64,000 bases of DNA, taken from NCBI RefSeq assembly GCF_022063185.1, contig NZ_CP091913.1, positions 3,918,001-3,982,000 of the forward strand, given 5' to 3'. The position numbers were made by a program, and so were the translations under genes. Of this stretch, positions 8,782-16,574 are shown in pieces (position 1 is the first letter of the stretch; every line of letters begins with the position of its first letter). Origin of the DNA: Nostoc sp. UHCC 0870 (GTDB taxonomy: Bacteria > Cyanobacteriota > Cyanobacteriia > Cyanobacteriales > Nostocaceae). The notes beneath the pieces are model-generated. The model ran no database searches. It had not been told where the DNA came from and saw only the letters and a list, made by a program, of their open reading frames with translations.

Positions 8782-9015
8782 ATGGAAAGTATTAAAATAC
8801 GTTCTCATGTAGGTGCAGATGGGATTTTACATCTTGATATTCCAATAGAAATGGCAAATACAGAAATTGAAGTTACAGTAACAATTCAAACAGTATCACC
8901 ACAACAAAGAGGCTGGATGCCGGTTTTTTTTGAAGAAGTAATTGGTGGTTGGGTAGGAGAACCCCTAGAAAGACCAGAACAGGGAGAGTATGAAACTAGG
9001 GAGCATTTATTTTGA
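8782..9015 (+). CDS. VapB-like antitoxin of a type II toxin-antitoxin pair
   Basis: 77 residues from the ATG at 8782, preferred over an upstream ATG at 8719 that would overlap the methyltransferase end, because AGGAG stands just before it. The N-terminal strand (IKIRSHVGADGILHLDIP) resembles AbrB/VapB swapped-hairpin antitoxins. Its TGA stop overlaps the ATG of a PIN-domain toxin by one base (TGATG), the coupling usual for vapBC. The toxin is truncated, so this antitoxin no longer has a working partner here. Confidence 0.65.
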   Translation: MESIKIRSHVGADGILHLDIPIEMANTEIEVTVTIQTVSPQQRGWMPVFFEEVIGGWVGEPLERPEQGEYETREHLF

Positions 9016-9125
9016 TGTATTTGCTCGATTCAAATGTCTGTATACGGTTAATTAATAATACTAGCCCTGCGGTCACAAGGCGACTGGCAAACCAGCAACC
9101 AGAGGATATTGTTGTTTCAACTATA
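9015..9125 (+). pseudogene. VapC PIN-domain toxin, 5' remnant cut by a TnpB element
   Basis: The frame reads MYLLDSNVCIRLINN... and then ...EDIVVSTI, the clear N-terminus of a PIN-domain VapC (first catalytic Asp in LLDSN). Homology stops after about 37 codons, exactly where the left end of the TnpB element begins, and the frame closes shortly after inside the element (LLNRR, then TGA at 9140-9142). No 3' part of vapC is found on the far side of the element, which is followed at once by the ampG leader. The toxin is therefore lost, not merely interrupted. Confidence 0.75.
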
Positions 9126-10573
9126 CTCCTAAACAGGAGGTGAGTAAAGATTGTACAGAACAATTCCAATCAGAGCTAAATTCACTGATGAAGAAAAAAC
9201 TTTTTGGGTTGACCAATGCCAACACTCAAGCAGCTTAATAAATTGTGCAATTTACCATACTCGCCAAAGTCATTACGCAAGATTAGAAAGCATGGATAAT
9301 GCTTTTACAACTTACTGGTGCGGTGACGAATTGCGTAGTGGATGGAAAACTTATTATTGTCAAACAACTTATCCTGAATTAGATAAAGCTCTTAAGGAAA
9401 ATCCACATTACAAAGGTTTAGCCGCACAAGCAGCACAACAAACTTTGAAATTAGTTGGCGAATCAATAACTAGCTACAACGGATTAGTTAAGGCTTACTA
9501 CAACAGCGAAGTTGATAAACCTTCGTTGCCTAAGTATCGCAAGAAAGGAGGTTTGGCAGCAGTAACATTTCCTCGTCAAGCACTGACTTTTAAAGATGGT
9601 TATTTCCAGCCATCAATTAGTAAAGAAACTAAACCAGAATTAATCACAGATATCAAACTACCTTTGCCTGATTTTATTGATTCTGATTGGGTAAAGGAAG
9701 TAAAAGTTCGTCCTTATTATGGCGAGTTCTGGATTGACTGGGTGATTGATGATGGTAAGCAACCGATTAAAAACAACCCACATCTCGATTACTCCCAGGC
9801 ATGGGGATTTGACCACGGGGGGACAAATTGGCTGACTGGAGTTGCTACACTGGGTAAAAGCTTGATTATTGATGGCAGAAAACTCAAGTCAATGAATCAA
9901 GGTTATTGTCGTTTAGTCGCCAAATACAAGCAAGGTAAATCTGATTTTTATTGGGATGCTAAACTTGACCGCATTCAGCGTAGGCGCAATAACCAAATGC
10001 GAGATACAATCAACAAGGCAGCTAGATTTATTGTTAACCGATGCCTAAATGACCGAATAGGAAATATAGTTATTGGCTGGAATGAAGGGCAAAAAGTTAA
10101 CGCTAGTTTAGGTAAAGCAAATAATCAAAACTTTGTCCCAATTCCAACAGGTAGACTAATTCAAAGATTAAAGCAGTTAGCTAGTGAATATGGAATTATT
10201 GTTACCGTAACAGAAGAAGCTTACACTTCAAAAGCGTCTTACCTAGATGACGATAACCTCTACAAGCATGGTGAAAAACCCGCAGGATGGAAACCGTCAG
10301 GTCAAAGGGTAAAACGTGGATTATATCAATCAGCTAAAGGATTATTAACCTCCGCAGATGCACAAGCAGCAGCAAATATTTTAAGAAAAGTAGCCACACA
10401 GCTAGGTTTATCTTTAGCCGAGGTGGGTAGGGCATCTTTGACTGTGCCACAACGATATGACTTGTTTAAGAGGTTAAATAAATCATATCGTAAACGTTGC
10501 GTAGCGTGTCTGAAGACGCAAGTAGCAACATCAGTTTAGAATCCCCTGTGATTCCATCCAGGGGAGAAGTCAA
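9126..10573 (+). mobile_element. IS605-family element carrying only tnpB
   Basis: Left end: a small hairpin CTCCT/AGGAG (9126-9139) directly after the vapC remnant. Right end: a hairpin CCCCTG/CAGGGG (10543-10548, 10559-10564) followed by AGAAGTCAA, typical subterminal structure of IS200/IS605 elements. There is no tnpA inside, so the element depends on a transposase elsewhere. In TnpB elements the 3' end of tnpB plus the right end gives the guide RNA, so the guide would be read from about 10574 onward. Exact ends are estimated from the hairpins. Confidence 0.65.
9151..10539 (+). CDS. tnpB: TnpB, RNA-guided nuclease of an IS605-type element
   Basis: 462 residues, TTG start 11 bases after AGGAGG. 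RuvC-like Asp at 221 (WGFDHGGTNW) and at 403 (SADAQAAANI) are present, with the family blocks GWNEGQK, TSKASYLDDD, GEKP and GQRVKRGLY. The usual RuvC-II Glu position reads IGWNEG (309-313), with no acidic residue where many TnpBs have Glu. Glu355/Glu356 in VTEEAYTSKAS may act instead, as proposed for Fanzor and some TnpBs. The zinc-finger cysteines are absent, as in related cyanobacterial TnpBs. The frame is intact. Confidence 0.85.
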   Translation: MYRTIPIRAKFTDEEKTFWVDQCQHSSSLINCAIYHTRQSHYARLESMDNAFTTYWCGDELRSGWKTYYCQTTYPELDKALKENPHYKGLAAQAAQQTLKLVGESITSYNGLVKAYYNSEVDKPSLPKYRKKGGLAAVTFPRQALTFKDGYFQPSISKETKPELITDIKLPLPDFIDSDWVKEVKVRPYYGEFWIDWVIDDGKQPIKNNPHLDYSQAWGFDHGGTNWLTGVATLGKSLIIDGRKLKSMNQGYCRLVAKYKQGKSDFYWDAKLDRIQRRRNNQMRDTINKAARFIVNRCLNDRIGNIVIGWNEGQKVNASLGKANNQNFVPIPTGRLIQRLKQLASEYGIIVTVTEEAYTSKASYLDDDNLYKHGEKPAGWKPSGQRVKRGLYQSAKGLLTSADAQAAANILRKVATQLGLSLAEVGRASLTVPQRYDLFKRLNKSYRKRCVACLKTQVATSV

Positions 10574-10610
10574 GGCAAGATAACTGCAACTCACAAATAA
10601 AAACAGATAT

Positions 10611-10766
10611 ATGAATCCAGTGCGATCGCTGTTGCAAGTTTTTGGTAGCCGGAAGATGGCGGCTTTGATATTACTCGGTTTTTCATCTGGTTTGCCATTA
10701 TTCTTGACTAGTAAGACCTTGCAAGCTTGGATGAATGTCGAAAAGGTCAATTTAACAGCATCATAA
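10611..10766 (+). pseudogene. ampG-like MFS transporter, 5' fragment
   Basis: The frame MNPVRSLLQVFGSRKMAALI ... SGLPLFLTSKTLQAWM matches the start of the AmpG family of muropeptide (anhydromuropeptide) permeases. It ends at codon 51 (NLTAS, then TAA), just after the first membrane helix. The matching C-terminal end lies at 12323-12547 on the far side of the symporter gene. The central part of the transporter is absent, so this is a gutted gene, not a simple insertion. Confidence 0.75.
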
Positions 10767-10783
10767 ATTACACCCCACAACCT

Positions 10784-12322
10784 ATGAGTATCATTGATTG
10801 GTTCATTGTTGCAGTTTACGCCTTGATTGTCACAGGCATCGGAATTGTAGCCAGTCGCAAGCAAAACAATACAGATGAATATTTTCGAGGCTCACGGCAG
10901 CTACCTTGGTGGGCAATTGGTTTATCAATTATTGCAACCTCTTTCTCTGCCGCTTCCCTCCTTGGCGGTCCAGGAGAGGGCTATGAGCATGGTTTTCTCT
11001 ATCTACAGCTACAGTTCGGTGACTTGATTGGCTATGGACTAGTCATCTTGATATTTCTACCATTTTTTGTGGGACTGAATCTAACCACAGCCTATGAGTA
11101 TCTGGAAAAACGCTTTGATGCCAAAACTCGCTCTCTTGGTTCGCTGTGTTTTTTACTGTTTGTGATTGCCCGTTTAGGAGGACTTTTATATGCTGCCGCC
11201 CTAGTTGTTTCAACAATTACAGGGCTGCCTGTGTATATCGCTATCTTACTCGTTGGGGTCATCTCCATTATCTATACTGTAGCAGGTGGTATTACAGCAG
11301 TAGTTTGGACTGATGTATTTCAGTTTGGGATGATTTTCGTTGGCTTGGCAGCAGGTATTTGGGCTGCTGCATCAGCAGTTCCGGGAGGCTTGGGAGAACT
11401 TTGGCGTGCAGCCAGCGCAGGGGGAAAACTCGCTGTAGTAAACTTATCCTGGGAACCAGAATCAATTCGCTCACTACCAACGGCATTATTAGCTTATGGG
11501 ATGTTGGCCTTTGCTGTGGCAGGAACAAACCAGCAATCTGTACAGCGATATGTCTCCTGTGCCGATGTCCCCTCAGCACGTAAGGCAATTTTGCTGGGTT
11601 GGTTTTCTGGCTTTGTAGGTGTTGCTGCTACACTCCTGCTTGGTGTTTTGTTGTTTGGTTTTTATTCCCTTAATGCTGGCCTGCCAGCTAATGTCAAACC
11701 AGATGAAATTCTGTCTTATTTTATAGTTAATCAAGTTCCACCGGGGGCTTCAGGATTGTTAGTAGCTGCCATTTTTGCTGCTGCTATGTCATCTATTGAT
11801 TCGGCACTTCATTCCCTGGCTACGTGCATGACAGTTGATTTTTATGACCGTTATGCCAAATCAGAATATAGTGAATCTCGATCCTTGAAGGTTGCCCAAT
11901 GGTTGATTGTAGTCTGGGGTATTCTGGGTATAATCTCGGCGTTTTTTGTTGCCTCAACAGGAAAATCTTTACTTCCATTCCTGGTGACATATACCACCAT
12001 GTTTTTAGGCCCATTGCTGGGAATTTTCCTTATGGGAGTTCTCTTTCCCCGCATTAATGCTACTGGGGCATTTTACGGTACTGTTCTGGCAGTTATCCTC
12101 ATTGTGGTTGGCTCAGAAAATAACTGGTTCAGCTTTCCGGGAATTTGGCGTTCGGCGATTACTGCCCCGGTTGCAATCATATTAGGTCTGGTGATTTCTC
12201 TAGTTGGTAGCGAACCACCAGAACGTTCTCTGCAAGGACTGACATTTTGGAATAATGGCGGTGGGTTAAAACGGATGAATCGTCCTGGATTAGATGATGA
12301 GGAGCAAGAGACTTCCAAATAA
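10784..12322 (+). CDS. Sodium/solute symporter (SSS family) inserted in ampG
   Basis: 513 residues from ATG 10784 (MSIIDWFIVAVYALIVTGIG); an upstream TTG is less likely because it starts inside ampG sequence. About 13 hydrophobic segments and the family block SFSAASLLGGPGEGYEHGF fit the solute:sodium symporter fold. An internal GTNQQSVQRYVSC motif is also characteristic. The substrate cannot be predicted. The gene occupies the position of the missing middle of ampG and ends in the same frame as the remaining ampG tail. The GCATC pentamer occurs at both junctions (10758-10762, 12326-12330), which suggests short-homology replacement. Confidence 0.85.
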   Translation: MSIIDWFIVAVYALIVTGIGIVASRKQNNTDEYFRGSRQLPWWAIGLSIIATSFSAASLLGGPGEGYEHGFLYLQLQFGDLIGYGLVILIFLPFFVGLNLTTAYEYLEKRFDAKTRSLGSLCFLLFVIARLGGLLYAAALVVSTITGLPVYIAILLVGVISIIYTVAGGITAVVWTDVFQFGMIFVGLAAGIWAAASAVPGGLGELWRAASAGGKLAVVNLSWEPESIRSLPTALLAYGMLAFAVAGTNQQSVQRYVSCADVPSARKAILLGWFSGFVGVAATLLLGVLLFGFYSLNAGLPANVKPDEILSYFIVNQVPPGASGLLVAAIFAAAMSSIDSALHSLATCMTVDFYDRYAKSEYSESRSLKVAQWLIVVWGILGIISAFFVASTGKSLLPFLVTYTTMFLGPLLGIFLMGVLFPRINATGAFYGTVLAVILIVVGSENNWFSFPGIWRSAITAPVAIILGLVISLVGSEPPERSLQGLTFWNNGGGLKRMNRPGLDDEEQETSK

Positions 12323-12547
12323 AGTGCATCTTCATTAGGAAATGGTATCAGCCGTGATATTTTGGTTGCACCAGCCGGCAGCCTAGCAAAAAGTACGGGT
12401 TGGCCTTTATTTTTCGTGATTAGTATTATAGCCGCAGTCCCCGGATTGCTTTTATTACCATTTTTTGCCCCCTGGAATCAAAAACCAGTGGCAGTAAACA
12501 GACCAGGAATTGAGCCAGAAGACGAGGATTTATGGGGAACCAAATAG
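12323..12547 (+). pseudogene. ampG-like MFS transporter, 3' fragment
   Basis: In the same frame, directly after the symporter stop, it reads ...SRDILVAPAGSLAKSTGW then PLFFVISIIAAVPGLLLLPF, the penultimate-helix motif and last helix of AmpG-type permeases, ending DLWGTK. It has no start of its own apart from an internal TTG at 12362. The last 16 bases overlap the start of the next gene, a relic of the original coupling. Confidence 0.75.
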
Positions 12548-12957
12548 TAATTCTTATCGGCACATTTATTCTTTTACTCACCGGATTGTTACTTGGCTAC
12601 GTTCTTTCACAATTAGTTTTAGGTTATCTAACATTTAACCTCCTCACCTTTTTTGGAACAATCAGCCTAATTTTAATTTTTGGCACACTCTATTACGTAT
12701 TGTTCTGGCAATTGAAGCGAGGAGAAACCCAATCCCAAAAATTACCACAACCGATTCCTGAGCCACTTAACGAGCCAATCAATGAACCCGCATTTGAGAA
12801 CCAAAACTATCTCAAAAACAAACTCATTTCTAAATTATCGGGTGATGCCGCCGCCGCAGAACGTTTAATTGAGCAAGCCAGAGAAAACTATCCTGGAATG
12901 CCAGACAATTGGTATTGCGAGAGAGTTCTAGACGACCTAGACCGAGATACCCGCTAA
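12532..12957 (+). CDS. Hypothetical membrane protein
   Basis: 141 residues. Two strongly hydrophobic segments (about 5-27 and 34-61) are followed by a Pro/Glu-rich linker (PQPIPEPLNEPINEP) and a soluble C-terminal helix region with AAAERLIEQARENYPGMPDN. It overlaps the end of the ampG remnant by 16 bases, so it was once coupled to ampG. I do not recognise the family. The frame and codon use look normal. Confidence 0.7.
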   Translation: MGNQIVILIGTFILLLTGLLLGYVLSQLVLGYLTFNLLTFFGTISLILIFGTLYYVLFWQLKRGETQSQKLPQPIPEPLNEPINEPAFENQNYLKNKLISKLSGDAAAAERLIEQARENYPGMPDNWYCERVLDDLDRDTR

Positions 12958-13093
12958 TAACTCTCCGCGTCCCTCCGCGTTTAAAATTCCCCCCTCCTAG
13001 CACGCAATGCCCAAAACTCGCTAAAATTAAGTCAAGTAAAATTCACAAATCTTTAATTAGGTTTTAAAACCTCAAGCGATCGCACACAAAAAT

Positions 13094-13246
13094 ATGTCTA
13101 TCTTTCGTCAATACATTGCCCCCTTACTAGTCGTGTTAGTCTTCATTGTTGCCCTAGTAGCAGTCAGCGCACGCATATTTTTACCCTCCGACATGGCAGC
13201 ACCAGCACCGATTGAAGAAGTGGGAATGGTGATAGGTGACAGGTGA
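13094..13246 (+). CDS. Small single-helix membrane protein ending in a heptamer repeat
   Basis: 50 residues: MSIFRQYIAPLLVVLVF..., one membrane helix (about 8-30), then LPSDMAAPAP and a short acidic tail. The N-terminal three quarters looks like a conserved cyanobacterial thylakoid-type miniprotein, but I cannot name it. The last residues (VIGDR) and the TGA stop are encoded by the first units of the GGTGATA/GGTGACA array, so the native C-terminus may have been replaced or extended. Confidence 0.6.
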   Translation: MSIFRQYIAPLLVVLVFIVALVAVSARIFLPSDMAAPAPIEEVGMVIGDR

Positions 13247-13323
13247 TAGGTGATAGGTGACAGGTGATAGGTGACAGGTGATAGGTGATAGGTGATAGCT
13301 GACAGGTGACAGGTGACAGGTGA
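13228..13323 (+). repeat. Tandem heptamer array GGTGA(T/C)A, 13 units
   Basis: Thirteen contiguous 7-bp units from 13228 to 13318 plus a partial one, mixing GGTGATA and GGTGACA, with one GCTGACA variant. It overlaps the stop codon of the small gene at 13094 and lies just upstream of the acetyltransferase. This is the short tandemly repeated repetitive (STRR) type common in heterocystous cyanobacteria. No spacers, so not a CRISPR. Confidence 0.95.
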
Positions 13324-13338
13324 GTAAAATTTTGAATT

Positions 13339-13869
13339 TTGAATTTTGAATTGTTAATACCGGGCTATTATATTCGTCGTGGTTCTACCTTGGAGCGATC
13401 GCTGCTAGTCAAATTCATGCAGCGCACCTACCAAGACATATATCCAGAACAGGATTTTGCCCATCTAGCCAGAACCGTTGAGCAATACTTCTCCAAAGAT
13501 ACCCCCTTGTGGTGGGTGGATTTTTTGGGTGAGGATGTAGGAGAGCAGGGAAGCCAGGAAGATAAAGCAACATCATCCCCCTTTTCTCCTCCCTCTCCCG
13601 TCGCCTGTCTCTGGGTAGGAAATGCTATAGATCAAGTGACCGGCACACGCCATCCTCACATTTTTTTACTTTACGTCCTCCCAGAACATCGACGGCGGGG
13701 CGTTGGTACAGCATTAATGCGCTATGTAGAGAATTGGGCAATTCAAAGAGGCGATCGCCAAATCGGATTGCAAGTATTTAAATCCAACCAAGCCGCCCTA
13801 AATCTCTACAATCAGCTAGGTTATCAAACCCAATCTCTCTGGATGCTAAAGCAACTTGATAGTCATTAG
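13339..13869 (+). CDS. GNAT-family N-acetyltransferase
   Basis: About 172-176 residues. The acetyl-CoA binding motif of the GNAT fold is clear: LLYVLPEHRRRGVGTALMRYVENWA, then the beta-bulge strand and SNQAALNLYNQLGYQ. The substrate is unknown; RimI-like protein or small-molecule acetylation are both possible. The start is uncertain: only TTG codons are available (13339 or 13351). The first lies in a TTTTGAATTTTGAATT repeat preceded in frame by TGA, so a repeat insertion may have replaced the original start region. An insert of low complexity (SSPFSPPSP) occurs mid-domain. Confidence 0.8.
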   Translation: MNFELLIPGYYIRRGSTLERSLLVKFMQRTYQDIYPEQDFAHLARTVEQYFSKDTPLWWVDFLGEDVGEQGSQEDKATSSPFSPPSPVACLWVGNAIDQVTGTRHPHIFLLYVLPEHRRRGVGTALMRYVENWAIQRGDRQIGLQVFKSNQAALNLYNQLGYQTQSLWMLKQLDSH

Positions 13870-14042
13870 TCATTAATTAATGGGGATTGGGGATTGCTTT
13901 CTCTCCTACTCCTAATTCCCAATTCCCAACTCACCCCGTATGAGATGGATGAGAAAGTGTACAATGGTTACGATAAAAATAAAGCTTTAATAAATTAGTA
14001 CGGATGGTTATGTGTAAATACCACTCCGCAAGATAAAAGTAT

Positions 14043-14807
14043 ATGTATGACGAAGAAGAACTAAGTATACTCGAACTCGATATCGAGGAGGATTTAGAGA
14101 GTCCCTTAGATAAACTAGAACCAATCACGGCTGAGTCAGAATTGCCAAAACCTGACCCAGACGAAATGTTAGCACTGCTGCAAAACCCCCAACGTCAACA
14201 AAGGATGTTGGCTGCTCGTGCTTTTTGCGATATTGAAGACCCACGCGCTACTCCCCTTTTAATAGACCTATTGACTGATACTTGTCCATTAGTGCGGGTG
14301 AGTGCAGCTTATGGTATTGGGCGCAATCCCAGTACCGATGCAGTTGAACCATTAATTAACCAGCTAAATCGAGACTGGAACGGCTATGTACGCAAAGGTG
14401 TAGTCTGGGCTTTAGGGAATTGTCGCGATCGCCGTTGTTTAGCACCCCTAGCAGATGCCTTAAGAACCGATATTTCCGCCGTGCGTTTGTGGTCTGCTAG
14501 TGCCTTAGCACAAATGGCAGATGTCGGTTACGAAGCAATTATCGGAGCAATACCCCCCCTAATTGAAGCCTTATTTCAAGACCCAGTAGCAGCAGTCAGA
14601 AGTAACAGTGCGTGGGCTATAGGACAACTGTGTAAAGAACTACCCTCTAATGTAGTTTATGCCGCAGCGATCGATGCTTTAATCCAGTCCTTTGCCGAAG
14701 AAAAAGACTTAGGCGTGCGGGAAGACTCCAAAGCCTCACTATTAGGTGTAGGCGACCCCCGTGGCTTGCAGCTAATTGAAACCTTAGAACAAGAAGGATG
14801 GTTTTAG
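14043..14807 (+). CDS. HEAT-repeat protein
   Basis: 254 residues. An acidic N-terminus (EEELSILELDIEEDLE) is followed by about five HEAT/PBS-lyase-like repeats of roughly 30 residues: MLAARAFCDIEDPRATPLLIDLL, VRVSAAYGIG, VRKGVVWALGNCRD, VRLWSASALAQMAD, VRSNSAWAIGQLCKEL. Such proteins in cyanobacteria act as scaffolds or in phycobilisome metabolism; bilin lyase activity cannot be inferred. The ATG at 14043 is favoured over a second ATG-like start because it gives the conserved acidic N-terminus. Tandem low-complexity repeats follow the stop directly. Confidence 0.85.
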   Translation: MYDEEELSILELDIEEDLESPLDKLEPITAESELPKPDPDEMLALLQNPQRQQRMLAARAFCDIEDPRATPLLIDLLTDTCPLVRVSAAYGIGRNPSTDAVEPLINQLNRDWNGYVRKGVVWALGNCRDRRCLAPLADALRTDISAVRLWSASALAQMADVGYEAIIGAIPPLIEALFQDPVAAVRSNSAWAIGQLCKELPSNVVYAAAIDALIQSFAEEKDLGVREDSKASLLGVGDPRGLQLIETLEQEGWF

Positions 14808-14810
14808 AAG

Positions 14811-14933
14811 AGGTAGGGGTGTGGGGGTGTGGGGGTGTAGGGGTGTAGGGGAAGGAGACAAGGGAGAAAGAAAAAATTATTCCCCCAATCCCCAATCCCC
14901 AGTCCCCAATCGCCAATCGCCAATCCCCAATCG
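14811..14933. repeat. Low-complexity tandem repeats after the HEAT gene
   Basis: Units of GTGGGGGT/GTAGGGGT type (about 14815-14850) are followed by CCCCAATCCCCAATC-type repeats (14883-14930). The same two repeat families occur elsewhere in the window (after carB; near nadB; after mutT; near 43740). Confidence 0.85.
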
Positions 14934-14936
14934 CTT

Positions 14937-15341
14937 CTACTTCTCAGCCACAGGCTTAACCACATTTAAATCATAAGGACGTTCAGTATCATCCTCGCCC
15001 AAATATTCACCATTTTGAATTTCCAGAATGACTAAGGGAATAGACCCTGGATTTTCAACCTTATGCAGCGTTGCAGCTGGTACATAAGTTGATTGGTTAC
15101 GGTTTAGTAAGACTTCTTCATCTCCGCAAATCACCTTAGCCACACCAGAGACTACAACCCAGTGTTCATTGCGGTGATAATGGATTTGTGGCTTAATACC
15201 GTGTCTGGGCTTGATTTCAATGCGACTAATTCTATAGGTTTCTCCCTCTTCTATGACTTCTACATTACCCCAGTAACGCGAGCCTGAGTGACAGGAAGAC
15301 TCATTGCTATTTAATTGAGCGTTATCTTCATTCTGAGTCAT
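14937..15341 (-). CDS. Cupin-domain protein, mannose-6-phosphate isomerase type II-like
   Basis: 134 residues. Double-stranded beta-helix core: RYWGNVEVIEEGETYRISRI, KPRHGIKPQIHYHRNEHWVVVSG with metal-binding His/Glu (HYHRNEHW), and the second cupin motif STYVPAATLHKVENPGSIPLVILEIQ. This is the C-terminal phosphomannose isomerase domain usually fused to GDP-mannose pyrophosphorylase; here it is free-standing. It may isomerise mannose-6-phosphate or be a small sugar-binding cupin. Minus strand, converging on the HEAT gene. An ATG is in place (MTQNEDNAQLN). Confidence 0.8.
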   Translation of the reverse strand: MTQNEDNAQLNSNESSCHSGSRYWGNVEVIEEGETYRISRIEIKPRHGIKPQIHYHRNEHWVVVSGVAKVICGDEEVLLNRNQSTYVPAATLHKVENPGSIPLVILEIQNGEYLGEDDTERPYDLNVVKPVAEK

Positions 15342-15496
15342 AACTAAAATTTTTGAGCTAAAAGAATATTACTGTTTTCCAGAAACCTAACTGAAACCAG
15401 ATAAAACTAAGCGCAATCCGCAAAAATATTATCTATAAGTAAGGGCTGCTGTCACCTACCCTTAGATAATAAATTGTCTCGAATTAGTCATTCGTT

Positions 15497-16574
15497 CTAT
15501 TCGCTAACTCCTGTATACTGAATCCGATAAATCCGATTATTAGCTTCCTCTGTAACTAATAAACTCCCATCAGGTAAAACTAATAATCCCACAGGTCGCC
15601 CCCAAGTGCTGGGAATAGAAGGGTTAAGCAAAAACCCAGTTAGAAAGTCTTCATAGTAGCCTTGTGGTCGTCCTTGAGTATTAAAGGGAACAAATACAAT
15701 CTTGTAACCAGTACCGCGATCGCGATTCCAAGAACCACGAAAAGCTACAAAAGCCCCATTACGATACTTTTGGGGAAAAGTCTCACCATCATAAAATTGC
15801 AACCCCAAGGCGGCTGAGTGGGCTTGAAATAATACATCAGGGTTACGGGTACGGGCTGCTAAATCTGGACGTTTACTTTTACCATTCGCTGTTTGACGAG
15901 GATCAAGATTACTTGGTTTGAAGTAAGTATAAGGCCAGCCGTAAAACTCCCCCTGTCGAATGCGCGTCAAGTAGTCGGGAACTAAATCATCTCCAATCCC
16001 ATCCCGTTCATTCACTGTGGTATAAAGTTCCTTGGTGACTGGGTGAAAGTCTAGACCAACGGGGTTACGTAAACCAAAAGCAAAAGTCTGCTGCTGAGAA
16101 CCATCTAAGTTCATCACCTGTACCGAAGCCCGTGGTAATTCCTCTTCATCCACATTAGAACGAGAACCCACAGAAACATATAGCTTGTTACCGTCAGGTG
16201 AAACTACTACATTCCTTGTCCAATGCTGATTGTAACCACCACCAGGAAGATCAGCGATTTTTTCACCATTACCCGTTAGTTGCTGTTGTCCTTGACTATA
16301 AGGAAACCTTAAAACCGCATCGGTATTACCCAAAAAGAAGGAATCACCACTAAAAGCCATACCAAAGGGAATATTCAGCCCATTGGATGCACTAGCAAAG
16401 GTCTGACTGACATCAGCCACCCCATCACCATTGGTATCTCGCAACAAACGAATCCGATTTTGTCTAGTCTCCGTCACCAACACATCACCGCTAGGCGTTA
16501 AAGCTAACCAGCGTGGTGCATTTAAACCATCAGCAAAAACATTAACTGTAAAACCCGATGGTACTTTGAGTATT
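15497..16574 (-). pseudogene. PQQ-type sugar dehydrogenase lipoprotein, 3' part split by an IS
   Basis: Most of a glucose/sorbosone dehydrogenase-like beta-propeller: LKVPSGFTVNVFADGLNAPR, TRQNRIRLLRDTNGDG, QHWTRNVVVSPDGNKLYVSVGS, FAFGLRNPVGLDFHPVTKELY, and the end GSLLVTEEANNRIYRIQYTG. The frame is interrupted at its 5' side by an IS at 16575. The missing N-terminus, including a lipoprotein signal, lies at 17718-17989. Removing the IS and one copy of the 3-base duplication rejoins both parts in frame into a 448-codon gene. The open frame that continues into the IS would encode an unnatural N-terminus. Confidence 0.9.

Noticed and set aside
11292-12318. Several frames antisense or shifted within the symporter gene
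   Set aside because: They are shadows of a clear membrane transporter frame.
13228-13323. CRISPR array
   Set aside because: Units are 7 bp, directly tandem, and without spacers; no cas genes in the window. The same holds for the arrays at 35608, 46816 and 55407.
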